Positions 21,244-29,259 of a DNA stretch of 64,000 nt are shown here, one piece after another. The notes below the pieces were generated by a model. The model was not told the DNA's origin. It saw nothing but the letters and a program-made list of their open reading frames with translations, and searched no databases. The DNA comes from Paraburkholderia kururiensis (GTDB lineage: Bacteria; Pseudomonadota; Gammaproteobacteria; Burkholderiales; Burkholderiaceae). A program made the position numbers and the translations under genes. Location: assembly GCF_034424375.1 (NCBI RefSeq), contig NZ_CP139965.1, positions 3,782,001 to 3,846,000 on the forward strand, given 5' to 3'. Numbering within the stretch: the stretch's first letter is position 1; each line of letters begins with the position of its first letter.

Positions 21244-22811
21244 TCGCCACCTCCACGGACGTGCGTGGCACGCGCCGCAAGCGCGAGGCGTGCGTGATCC
21301 TGATCGGAGAAAGCGCGCTTCTTGCCCATGATTTCCTGTGTGGCTTCGTGTCCCTTGCCCGCGAGCACGATCACGTCTTCGCGCGCAGCGCCGCGCACGG
21401 CTTGCAAAATCGCGCTCGCGCGGTCTTCGACGCGGCGCGCTGCATCGGGTTTCGTCATGCCCGCGACGATCTGGTCGATGATCTTCGCCGGGTCTTCGCT
21501 GCGCGGGTTGTCGCTCGTGACGACGACGGTATCGGCGAGCCGTTCCGCAATGCCGCCCATCAGCGGACGCTTGGTCGCGTCGCGGTCGCCGCCGCAGCCG
21601 AACATGCAGACGAGCTGGCCGCCCCGCGCGGCAGCCATGGGGCGCAGCGCTTCCAGCGTCTTTTCGAGTGCGTCCGGCGTGTGCGCGTAGTCGATCACGA
21701 CGAGCGGCTCGTCGTGATCCAGACGGCCGCCAAGGCGTTGCATCCGGCCGTTCACCGGTTCGAGCTTCGCGATTTCGGCCAGCGCAGCCGCGAACGGCAC
21801 GTCGGCCGCGAGCAGCGCGCCCAGCACGCCGAGCAGATTACTGACGTTGAAGGCGCCGAGGGTCATCACTTCGACATCGGCTGCGCCCCAATCGGACGTC
21901 GACAGATGGAACGCGGTGCCGGTTGCGGTGGCGCGCACGTTGCTCGCGGTGAGGAACGCGTCGGCGGTCGGCGCAGCCATGCCCGAAGCCTCACCGTCCG
22001 CGGCGATGCCGTAGGCGATCGTGCGCACGCGGCCTTGCGTAGCGGCGATGAAGCGGCGGCCGGCTTCGTCGTCGCGATTGATCACTGCGCAGTGCAGTCC
22101 GGGCCACGCGAAGAGCTTCGCCTTGGCGGCTTCGTAGGCTTCGAACGTGCCGTGATAGTCAAGATGGTCTTGCGTGAGGTTCGTGAAGATCGCGATGTCG
22201 AACGCCGTGCCGTTCACGCGCCCTTGATGAAGCGCGTGCGACGACACCTCCATGCCCACCGCCTGCGCACCGCCGGTGCGTAGTCGTGCAAGGCTGCGCT
22301 GGAGTTGGGGCGCATCCGGCGTCGTGAAACCGGTGTGGACGAGTTGCCCCGGCATGCCGCTGCCGAGCGTGCCGACAATGGCGCAGGGCTTGCCGAGCGC
22401 CGTGAGCGCGCTCGCCACCCACTGGCTGCACGAAGTTTTGCCGTTGGTGCCGGTCACGCCGATCACCAACATTGCGTCGCTCGGGTCGCCGTACCAGCCG
22501 CTCGCAATGTCGCCGGCCAGCGCGTCGAGTGCAGGCACCGCGAGCGAGGCAACGGCGCTGACGGCATCGCCGAAACCTTCCGGCTGGTACAGCACGGCGG
22601 ACGCGCCCCGCTCGATGGCGTTGTCGATGAACGGGCGATTGTCGGCGCCGTCCACGGCGTAGGCGACGAACACGTCGCCGGGCTTGAGCGCGCGCGTGTC
22701 GGCATGCAGGTCGGCGCCGCGTTGCACGTGCGCGCCGAGCCATGCAAGCGCCTCCGCGATTCGGGCATGTGCGGGATGCTGGGCGCGGGCCCGTTTGTGC
22801 AGCGCGATCAT
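21240..22811 (-). CDS. murE: UDP-MurNAc-L-Ala-D-Glu--meso-diaminopimelate ligase MurE
   Basis: A 523-residue Mur ligase. VTGTNGKTSCSQWV is the P-loop, and SDNPRSEDP in the C-terminal domain is the DNPR motif that selects meso-diaminopimelate rather than lysine. The start overlaps the ftsI stop by 4 bp and the stop overlaps the murF start by 4 bp. Confidence 0.96.
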   Translation of the reverse strand: MIALHKRARAQHPAHARIAEALAWLGAHVQRGADLHADTRALKPGDVFVAYAVDGADNRPFIDNAIERGASAVLYQPEGFGDAVSAVASLAVPALDALAGDIASGWYGDPSDAMLVIGVTGTNGKTSCSQWVASALTALGKPCAIVGTLGSGMPGQLVHTGFTTPDAPQLQRSLARLRTGGAQAVGMEVSSHALHQGRVNGTAFDIAIFTNLTQDHLDYHGTFEAYEAAKAKLFAWPGLHCAVINRDDEAGRRFIAATQGRVRTIAYGIAADGEASGMAAPTADAFLTASNVRATATGTAFHLSTSDWGAADVEVMTLGAFNVSNLLGVLGALLAADVPFAAALAEIAKLEPVNGRMQRLGGRLDHDEPLVVIDYAHTPDALEKTLEALRPMAAARGGQLVCMFGCGGDRDATKRPLMGGIAERLADTVVVTSDNPRSEDPAKIIDQIVAGMTKPDAARRVEDRASAILQAVRGAAREDVIVLAGKGHEATQEIMGKKRAFSDQDHARLALAARATHVRGGGE

Positions 22812-24697
22812 CGGACCACCCCCGCACGGTTCTTCGCGTTTTCCGCGACCTTCAGATGTTTGGCGCCGCCCGCTTCCTTGCCGCCCGCGAGCTTCTTCGC
22901 CGCTGTCGCGACAGGTGCGGGCGCCTGCATGGGTGTACCGGGCTGCGCTTGCTGCGCGGTGTCGTCGGAGACCACGAGTTGCTTGACGGGCATGTTCGGC
23001 GGAATGTTGAGCGAGCGCAGCGTATCGCCGACGATGCCCGAGAACACCGGCCCGGACACCTGTCCGCCGAAGTGACTGCCGGCGGTGGGCTCGTCGATGG
23101 ACACCGCCACCACGATGCGCGGATTCGGCATCGGCGCCATACCGACAAACGACGCACGGTACTTTCCGTGGTCGTAGCCGTGCGCCCCGTGCTTGTACGC
23201 CGTGCCGCTCTTGCCGCCCACGCGGTAGCCGGGCACGGCTGCATCCGGCGACGTGCCTCCGGGCGCGGTCACCGTTTCCAGCATGGCACGCACTTCGCGC
23301 GCCGTGGTGGGCGAGAACACCTGCGGGCCGGAGACCGGTTGGTCGCCCGGCGTCCTGAAAATGGACACAGGCAGAATCTGGCCGTCATGCGCGATGGCCG
23401 TGTAGGCGCGCGCGAGCTGAAACAGCGAGGCCGAAAGACCATAGCCGTACGACATCGTTGCCTGCTCGATGCGGCGCCAGCTCTTCCACGGACGCAGACG
23501 GCCCGCCGCCGCGCCGGGAAAGCCGACCTTCGGCGCCTGACCGAGACCGATGCTGGTGTACATGTTCCACATCTCTTCGGGCCGCAGCTGCATCGCGATC
23601 TTCGTCGCGCCGATGTTGCTCGACTTCTGGATCACGCCGCCTACGGTGAGCACGCCGAACGCGCTGTCGTCCGTGATGGTGGCGCCGTCCAGTACGAAAC
23701 GGCCGGGCCCCGTATCCACCAGTGTAGTCGGCGACACGCGGTGCAGATCGAGCGCAAGCGACACCGTGAACGGCTTCATGATGGAACCGGGCTCGAAGAC
23801 GTCGGTCAGCATGCGGTTGCGCAACTGCTCGCCAGTGAGGTGCGAGCGGTCGTTCGGGTTATAGGTCGGATAATTGACGAGCGAGAGCACCTCGCCCGTG
23901 CGCACGTCGATCACCATTGCCGCGCCGGCCTTCGCGCGGAATTTCTCCACGGCGGCTTTCAGGTTCGCGTACGTGATGTACTGGATCTTGCTGTCGATGG
24001 AAAGCTCGACATCCTGACCGTTATGCGGCACGGCGAGTTCGTCGACGTCCTCGACGATATGGCCCATGCGGTCTTTGATGACGCGACGGCTGCCCGGCGT
24101 ACCCGCCAGAATTTTCTGGTCGCCCAGTTCGACGCCTTCCTGGCCCTCGTCCTCCACGTTCGTGAAGCCGATCAGGTGAGCCGTGATTTCGCCTTCCGGG
24201 TAATAGCGCTTGTACTCGTTACGCTGATAAATACCGGGGATGTCGAGGTCGGCCACCTTCTGCGCGACGTCGAGCGGCACCTGGCGCTTCACGTAGACAA
24301 AAGTCTTGTCCTCCGAGAGCTTGGCGCGCAGCTCCGTCGGCGTCATGCCGAGCAGCTTGCCGAGTGCGGCAAGCTTGTCGGCGCCCAGGTCGTCCGGCAC
24401 GGATTCGGGAATCGCCCAAATGGCGCGCACAGGCAGGCTCGTTGCAAGCACGAGGCCGTTGCGATCGAGAATCTTGCCGCGCGTGGCGGGCAGTTCGATG
24501 GTGCGCTGATAGCGGCTCTCGCCTTGCTTCTGATAAAAGGCGTTGCCTGGACCCTGGATCCAGAACGCGCGCCCGGCCAGCGCAACGAACGCCATGAAGA
24601 GCAGGAAGACGACGAGCTTCGAGCGCCACATCGGCAGGCGCACCGAGAGAATCGGATTGGCCGAGAACGCCACGCTGCGCTTCGACGACTTTTTCAT
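22808..24697 (-). CDS. ftsI: Peptidoglycan D,D-transpeptidase FtsI (PBP3)
   Basis: A 629-residue class B penicillin-binding protein that crosslinks septal peptidoglycan. A transmembrane anchor is at about residues 27-45. The active-site triads are S305-x-x-K308 in EPGSIMKPF, SSN at 359-361 and KSGTA at 496-500. The C-terminal ~80 residues are Ala/Lys/Gly-rich and look disordered. The start overlaps ftsL and the stop overlaps murE, each by 4 bp. Confidence 0.97.
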   Translation of the reverse strand: MKKSSKRSVAFSANPILSVRLPMWRSKLVVFLLFMAFVALAGRAFWIQGPGNAFYQKQGESRYQRTIELPATRGKILDRNGLVLATSLPVRAIWAIPESVPDDLGADKLAALGKLLGMTPTELRAKLSEDKTFVYVKRQVPLDVAQKVADLDIPGIYQRNEYKRYYPEGEITAHLIGFTNVEDEGQEGVELGDQKILAGTPGSRRVIKDRMGHIVEDVDELAVPHNGQDVELSIDSKIQYITYANLKAAVEKFRAKAGAAMVIDVRTGEVLSLVNYPTYNPNDRSHLTGEQLRNRMLTDVFEPGSIMKPFTVSLALDLHRVSPTTLVDTGPGRFVLDGATITDDSAFGVLTVGGVIQKSSNIGATKIAMQLRPEEMWNMYTSIGLGQAPKVGFPGAAAGRLRPWKSWRRIEQATMSYGYGLSASLFQLARAYTAIAHDGQILPVSIFRTPGDQPVSGPQVFSPTTAREVRAMLETVTAPGGTSPDAAVPGYRVGGKSGTAYKHGAHGYDHGKYRASFVGMAPMPNPRIVVAVSIDEPTAGSHFGGQVSGPVFSGIVGDTLRSLNIPPNMPVKQLVVSDDTAQQAQPGTPMQAPAPVATAAKKLAGGKEAGGAKHLKVAENAKNRAGVVR

Positions 24698-25050
24698 CGC
24701 GACACCTCGCGGCCGTTCGCCGGCGTGGAAGCGCCAGCACCCGGCGCGGACGCCTGCACGGGAGCGTCTTCAGCCGTGGCGGCGCCCGGCGCGAGCGTGA
24801 GATATTGCGTGCGTCCGGTCGTCACGGGCTGCATCTTGAGCGAATCGGTGGCGATCTGTTCGATGCGCGAAGTCTTCGACAACGCGCTCTGCTGATATTG
24901 AAGCTGTGCGTAATCCTGCTGCAGCTGCCGCTCCTGCGACTGCGCACGCTGCAGCGCGATGAAAAACTGGCGCTGCTGGTTCGTCGCATTGACGACCGAC
25001 AGCGCGCATCCCATGACAACGATCAGTAGAAAGATGTTCAGGCGGCTCAT
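24694..25050 (-). CDS. ftsL: Cell division protein FtsL
   Basis: A 118-residue bitopic membrane protein. The N-terminal hydrophobic helix (residues about 4-20) is followed by a Gln-rich leucine-zipper-like coiled coil (about 25-60), as expected for FtsL, which pairs with FtsB and FtsQ to activate FtsWI. The tail is Ala/Pro-rich. Sequence conservation in FtsL is low, so the call rests on topology and on its position between rsmH and ftsI, with 4-bp overlaps on both sides. Confidence 0.9.
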   Translation of the reverse strand: MSRLNIFLLIVVMGCALSVVNATNQQRQFFIALQRAQSQERQLQQDYAQLQYQQSALSKTSRIEQIATDSLKMQPVTTGRTQYLTLAPGAATAEDAPVQASAPGAGASTPANGREVSR

Positions 25051-25988
25051 GGCGTGACACGCTCCGCGATGCGCATCACGGCCGAGCGGGCCCGCGGGTT
25101 CTCGGCGACCTCCGCGTCGCTCGCGAACAGACGGCCCATCAGCTTGAGCGGCGGGCTCGGCAGATCGACAGCGCGGAGCGGCAGTCGGCGGTCGAGCGCA
25201 GGCGCACTCGAATGCGTCTGCATGAATCGCTTGACTATCCGGTCCTCCAGCGAATGGAAGCTGATGACCACGAGCCGCCCCCCTTGCTCCAGCAACGACA
25301 ATGCAGCCTCTAGAACGACCTGCAGCTCCGCAAGCTCTTGATTGACGTGAATCCGTATAGCCTGAAAGGTGCGGGTTGCCGGGTCCTTGCCCTTCTCACG
25401 GGTTTTGACGACGTTAGCCACGATTTGGGCAAGCTCGCGCGTGCTGACGAGAGGCCCAAGACGGTCGGACTCTGCCCGGCGAGCAACAAGCGCCTTTGCA
25501 ATCTGAAAAGCAAACCGTTCTTCCCCATAGTCTCGTATTACCTCCGTCAACTCCTGCACAGTGGCCCGCGCGAGCCAGTCAGCCGCGGACTCGCCGCGCG
25601 TCGGGTCCATCCGCATGTCGAGCGGACCTTCCGCGCGGAAACTGAAACCGCGCTGCGGGTCGTCGAATTGCGGCGACGACACGCCGAGATCCAGCAGCAC
25701 TCCCGACACACGCCCTACCCCGCGTTCCGCCAGAGCGTCACGCAGCGATGCAAAACTGCCATGCACGATTTCGAAACGCGGATCGACGATCTCGCCGGCC
25801 GTTGCGATGGCCTGGGGATCTTTGTCGAACGCAATCAGACGCCCTTTGTCAGCGAGCTTTGCGAGCACCGCCCGGCTGTGGCCGCCACGTCCGAACGTGC
25901 CGTCCACATAGATGCCGTCGGTACGCGTGATCAGCGCGTCGACCGCTTCGTCCAGCAGCACCGTGCGATGCTGCAACCCATTTCCCAT
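25047..25988 (-). CDS. rsmH: 16S rRNA (cytosine1402-N4)-methyltransferase RsmH
   Basis: A SAM-dependent methyltransferase (formerly MraW), 313 residues from the ATG at 25988. GTFGRGGHSRAVL near residue 35 is the SAM-binding motif, followed by AFDKDPQAI; DLGVSSPQFDDPQRGFSFR and SFHSLEDRIVK are family marks. In-frame alternatives are ATG 26000 and GTG 26009, still downstream of the mraZ stop; 25988 is chosen because it gives the recalled Burkholderia start (MGN..HRTVLLDEAV). None has a strong ribosome binding site. Confidence 0.94.
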   Translation of the reverse strand: MGNGLQHRTVLLDEAVDALITRTDGIYVDGTFGRGGHSRAVLAKLADKGRLIAFDKDPQAIATAGEIVDPRFEIVHGSFASLRDALAERGVGRVSGVLLDLGVSSPQFDDPQRGFSFRAEGPLDMRMDPTRGESAADWLARATVQELTEVIRDYGEERFAFQIAKALVARRAESDRLGPLVSTRELAQIVANVVKTREKGKDPATRTFQAIRIHVNQELAELQVVLEAALSLLEQGGRLVVISFHSLEDRIVKRFMQTHSSAPALDRRLPLRAVDLPSPPLKLMGRLFASDAEVAENPRARSAVMRIAERVTP

Positions 25989-26014
25989 CGCGGATGCCAT
26001 TGAAGTCACCGCGG

Positions 26015-26443
26015 TCAGAAGGTGAAATTCTTCAGCGCGTCTGGCATGCCCTGCGCCATCGCCGCGGCTTCCTTCGCGGCGTAAGTTTGGGCATCCCACA
26101 ACTCGAAGTGACTGCCCATGCCGAGCAGCATCACTTCCTTCTCCAGCGCGGCAGCAAGCCGCAATTCAGGCGATACGAGCACGCGGCCCGCGCTGTCCAG
26201 TTCGACATCCGAGGCATTACCGAGAAAGATGCGGCGCCACCAGTGGGCGTCCATGGGCAAGGCAGCGACTTTCGCGCGGAACACTTCCCACTCGGGGCGC
26301 GGAAACAGCAACAGGCAGCCGTCCGGGTGCTTGGTCACCGTCACCCGTCCTTCTGCCTGTTGTTGCAGCGCCTCCCGATAGCGCGACGGAATCGACATCC
26401 GTCCTTTCGCATCGAGCGTCAGCGCCGACGCCCCCTGGAACAC
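26015..26443 (-). CDS. mraZ: Transcriptional regulator MraZ
   Basis: A 142-residue protein with two SpoVT/AbrB-like repeats (ALTLDAKGRMSIPSRYR near residue 7 and LDSAGRVLVSPELR near 80). MraZ forms a ring that binds tandem repeats in its own promoter and represses the dcw cluster. It is the first gene of the cluster here. Immediately upstream lie a sigma70-like promoter and four repeats with exact 10-bp spacing, described separately. Confidence 0.95.
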   Translation of the reverse strand: MFQGASALTLDAKGRMSIPSRYREALQQQAEGRVTVTKHPDGCLLLFPRPEWEVFRAKVAALPMDAHWWRRIFLGNASDVELDSAGRVLVSPELRLAAALEKEVMLLGMGSHFELWDAQTYAAKEAAAMAQGMPDALKNFTF

Positions 26444-26520
26444 TTCGCTCTCCCCTCATCGCGGTGCCGCGCACCGCCCGCCTGATCTCAAAAATCTACC
26501 GGAAGATGCCCGAGGAATCA

Positions 26521-26553
26521 CACAAAAATACACTTTCTCACACTGCCTCCCAC
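26521..26553 (-). promoter_or_regulatory. Putative MraZ operator: four repeats at exact 10-bp spacing
   Basis: On the minus strand, GTG triplets begin at 26553, 26543, 26533 and 26523, each followed by seven bases: GTGGGAGGCA, GTGTGAGAAA, GTGTATTTTT, then GTGTGATTCC. The 10-bp period places each repeat on the same helix face. Tandem TGGG-type repeats with this period are the known MraZ target. The first copy matches best and overlaps the -10 box. The third and fourth copies are degenerate. Confidence 0.7.
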
Positions 26554-26580
26554 TTTAGAGGAACGCCCCAAACGGGTCAA
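26552..26580 (-). promoter_or_regulatory. Promoter of the mra/dcw cluster
   Basis: On the minus strand TTGACC (26580-26575) and TAAAGT (26557-26552) are separated by exactly 17 bp. The start point would be near 26545, inside the repeat array and about 100 nt upstream of the mraZ ATG. A repressor on the repeats would block it directly. Confidence 0.72.
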
Positions 26581-26833
26581 GGGAGAAAGGCCGTTTTTTG
26601 ACGAAATTTGTTAGTCAGAACAAGGACTTAGCGGCACTTGCTCAAGCATCGCGAAAATAAAAAATCGTTACGAATGAATGAGCTACTGCAGACTGTGAAG
26701 GTAATACCTGAAAAGTGCAGGGGAAAGGCGTGATTGGAGGGGGGAACGGACGAGAAGGAAGCGGGGATTGCGGGAAGCGTCCGGGAGGCGGCGAGGTGGA
26801 ACGGCGTTGGAATACCGTCCCACCTGAAACGGG
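26581..26833. other. Intergenic region between coq7 and the mra promoter
   Basis: About 250 bp with no supported gene. It includes an AT-richer stretch near 26,595-26,700 upstream of the mra promoter that could act as an UP element. No convincing coq7 terminator was seen. Confidence 0.4.
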
Positions 26834-27490
26834 TCAGAGATAGTAGGCAGTGCGCGTCATCACTTTGGATGCGGCTCTCATGAGTGCACGAACCGGAAAA
26901 GCCAGCTCGATGCCGCCCGCGTCGGTGGCCGCCTTTGCATGCGCTACCTCGTCGGTGCGCATCTGCTCGACAATCGCCCGTGATTCGCGGTCCGCTTCGG
27001 GAAGCTTGTCCAGATGGCTGTCGAGGTGCTGCTCGACCTGCCGCTCCGTCTCGGCCATGAAGCCGAGACTCACCTTGTCGCCGAAAAAGCCGGCAACGAA
27101 CCCGATCGAGAGTGCCCCGGCGTACCAAAGCGGGTTGAGCAGGCTCGGACGCGAGTCCAGCGCTTCGAGACGCCGTGCCGTCCATGCGAGATGGTCTTCT
27201 TCCTCGCGGGCCGCGCGCTCGAACGCGTCCTTCAACCTGGGTGACGACGTAGCGAGTTTCTGCGCCTGGTATAGCGCCTGGGCGCATACCTCGCCGACGT
27301 GATTCACGCGCATCAGGCCGGCCGCATGAGTGCGCTCCGTTGGAGAGAGCTCTACTGGCGCGATGGGCTGCGCCCCCTCTCCCGGGTGTTCTTCGGTGGG
27401 CGGCAACGGAGTAAGACGGCTCATTCGCGATACCCCGGCCATGGTGCGCAGGCCGCGGTCAAACTCCGTAATCAATTCATCCAGCGTCAT
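26834..27490 (-). CDS. coq7: Demethoxyubiquinone hydroxylase Coq7
   Basis: A 218-residue di-iron carboxylate protein that hydroxylates the penultimate ubiquinone intermediate (2-polyprenyl-3-methyl-6-methoxy-1,4-benzoquinone). The ferritin-like ligands are visible as MRVNHVGEVCAQALY, REEEDHLAWT, ETERQVEQHLDSH and MRTDEVAHA (E and ExxH pairs). The ATG at 27490 gives MTLDELITEFDRGLRT, the family start. It is a single gene divergent from the porin. Confidence 0.94.
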   Translation of the reverse strand: MTLDELITEFDRGLRTMAGVSRMSRLTPLPPTEEHPGEGAQPIAPVELSPTERTHAAGLMRVNHVGEVCAQALYQAQKLATSSPRLKDAFERAAREEEDHLAWTARRLEALDSRPSLLNPLWYAGALSIGFVAGFFGDKVSLGFMAETERQVEQHLDSHLDKLPEADRESRAIVEQMRTDEVAHAKAATDAGGIELAFPVRALMRAASKVMTRTAYYL

Positions 27491-27823
27491 TCAATCCCTC
27501 CATGCGACTTCTGCGTCCGGCCATCGGTACGCCGACGTCTGCATCCGGAAGAAATACGTAGTAGCCCGAAGCCAACGGAAGACCGATATCGCCTTCTCTT
27601 GCCGGACGAATCCAGGGTAAATCCTATGGCGAATATGCAATTCTAGACCATGTTGCGTAAACGAAACATGGACTTGCAGCGCACCCCGCTTTTTCTTTGT
27701 CCGCGTTAGGCGTTTTGTTACATTACGGGCAACTTCTCGCGAAGTTAGATGGCAAGGCCGCAACGCACGACAAATATTTGCCCTGCCCAGATAACGATTT
27801 TGGAATTCCTTGGAGATCTCTCA
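27491..27823. promoter_or_regulatory. Divergent region between coq7 and the porin, with two inverted repeats
   Basis: 333 bp without a supported gene. It holds an inverted repeat CCATGTT/AACATGG (27648-27654 and 27665-27671, 10-bp gap) and a hairpin AACTTC-TCGC-GAAGTT (27731-27746) in the probable porin leader. The porin ATG at 27824 is preceded by a GGAG ribosome binding site. No clear -35/-10 pair stands out. Confidence 0.45.
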
Positions 27824-28996
27824 ATGAAAAAGTCGCTTCTCGCGCTCGCAGCCCTTGGCGCGTTCGCTGGCGTTGCTCACGCACAGAGCAGCGTCACGCT
27901 GTACGGCATTATCGATGAAGGCTTCAACATCAATACGAATGCCGGCGGCAAGCACCTTTACAACCTGTCGAGCGGCGTCATGCAAGGCAGCCGCTGGGGC
28001 CTGCGCGGCACGGAAGACCTGGGCGGTGGTCTCAAGGCGATCTTCGTGCTGGAAAACGGCTTCGACGTGAACACCGGCAAACTGGGCCAAGGCGGCCTTG
28101 AGTTCGGCCGTCAAGCGTATGTTGGCCTGTCGAGCCCGTACGGCACCGTGACGCTGGGCCGTCAGTATGACTCCGTGGTCGACTTCGTTGGCCCGCTGGA
28201 AGTCGGTGACCAGTGGGGCGGCTACATCGCTGCTCACCCGGGCGACCTCGACAACTTCAACAACGCTTATCGCGTGAACAACGCGATCAAGTTCACGAGC
28301 GCTGACTACGCTGGCCTCAAGTTCGGCGCCCTGTACAGCCTCGGTGGTGTGTCCGGCGACTTCAGCCGTAACCAGATCTTCTCGTTCGGCGCCGGCTACA
28401 ACAACGGCCCGCTGGTTCTCGGTGTGGGTTACTTGAACGTGCGCAATCCGAACGTCAGCTTCTTCGGTAACAGCACCTCCGGCACGGTCAGCGGCACGGT
28501 GTCGAACGTCAGCTCGCCGGTCTACTCGGGCTACGGTTCGGCGCACACGTATCAAGTTATCGGCGCAGGCGGCGCATACACGTTCGGCGCAGCGACCGTT
28601 GGTGCAACGTACTCGAACATCAAGTTCTATAACTTGGGCTCGTCGTACGCATCGGCCTTCGCAGGTCAAACTGCCACGTTCAACAATGCTGAAGTCAACT
28701 TCAAGTATCAACTGACGCCCGCCTTGTTGATCGGCACGGCGTACGACTATACGCAGGGCTCCAAGATCAACGGCAATTCGGCCGCGAAGTACCATCAGTT
28801 CTCGCTTGGTACCGACTACTTCCTGTCGAAGCGCACCGATGTCTACGTGATCGGTGTGTACCAGCATGCATCTGGCGATACGGTTAGCTCGAGCGGTAAC
28901 AGCGTCGTTCCCGCCGTCGCCGGTATCAACGGCCTCACCGCATCGTCGAACAAGAACCAGTTGACGGCGCGTGTCGGTATCCGTCACAAGTTCTAA
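27824..28996 (+). CDS. Outer membrane general porin (Burkholderia OpcP/OmpC-like type)
   Basis: A 390-residue porin. A 20-residue signal peptide (MKKSLLALAALGAFAGVAHA, cut before QSSVTLYG) is followed by alternating beta strands. Typical neisserial/burkholderial trimeric porin marks are GSRWGLRGTEDLGGGLKAIF, FGRQAYVGL and VTLGRQYDSVVDF. The protein ends in Phe (ARVGIRHKF), the BAM recognition signal. The upstream in-frame extension to 27749 is rejected because the signal peptide begins at 27824. Codons such as AAC, CTG and GGC dominate, which fits high expression. A strong terminator follows. Confidence 0.94.
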   Translation: MKKSLLALAALGAFAGVAHAQSSVTLYGIIDEGFNINTNAGGKHLYNLSSGVMQGSRWGLRGTEDLGGGLKAIFVLENGFDVNTGKLGQGGLEFGRQAYVGLSSPYGTVTLGRQYDSVVDFVGPLEVGDQWGGYIAAHPGDLDNFNNAYRVNNAIKFTSADYAGLKFGALYSLGGVSGDFSRNQIFSFGAGYNNGPLVLGVGYLNVRNPNVSFFGNSTSGTVSGTVSNVSSPVYSGYGSAHTYQVIGAGGAYTFGAATVGATYSNIKFYNLGSSYASAFAGQTATFNNAEVNFKYQLTPALLIGTAYDYTQGSKINGNSAAKYHQFSLGTDYFLSKRTDVYVIGVYQHASGDTVSSSGNSVVPAVAGINGLTASSNKNQLTARVGIRHKF

Positions 28997-29025
28997 TAAG
29001 TCGGAACAAAGTAGTTTGTAGTCTC

Positions 29026-29050
29026 AAGGCGCCCTCGGGCGCCTTTTTTC
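29026..29050 (+). terminator. Intrinsic terminator after the porin
   Basis: An 8-bp stem AAGGCGCC/GGCGCCTT (29026-29033 and 29038-29045) with loop CTCG, continuing into a run of T (to about 29049). It lies about 30 bp after the porin stop. Confidence 0.92.
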
Positions 29051-29112
29051 TTGGTGTTGTTGATTGGGCGATGTAGCCCGCCCTTCCTGCCCCTACCGGC
29101 AGAACAGCGCCT

Positions 29113-29143
29113 AAAAAACCCGCCCGACTTTGCGTCCGGCGGG
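29113..29143 (-). terminator. Intrinsic terminator after the acyl-CoA ligase
   Basis: On the minus strand a 10-bp GC-rich stem with one mismatch (arms 29143-29134 and 29128-29119, 5-nt loop) is followed by six T (29118-29113). It lies about 115 bp beyond the ligase stop. Confidence 0.75.
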
Positions 29144-29259
29144 CTGGCTCGCAAGACGCGATGATCGGGGTAGCTAAACGCAGCCCCCAGTCGGTTGCCA
29201 TGTGACTACTTCGTGCGCAAAAAACCAGGCGCTAGACACATTTCCAACCGCCACGCACC

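Noticed and set aside
26628..27287. 219-codon minus-strand frame overlapping coq7 and its downstream gap
   Set aside because: Out of frame with coq7, which has intact di-iron motifs; the part beyond coq7 has no features.
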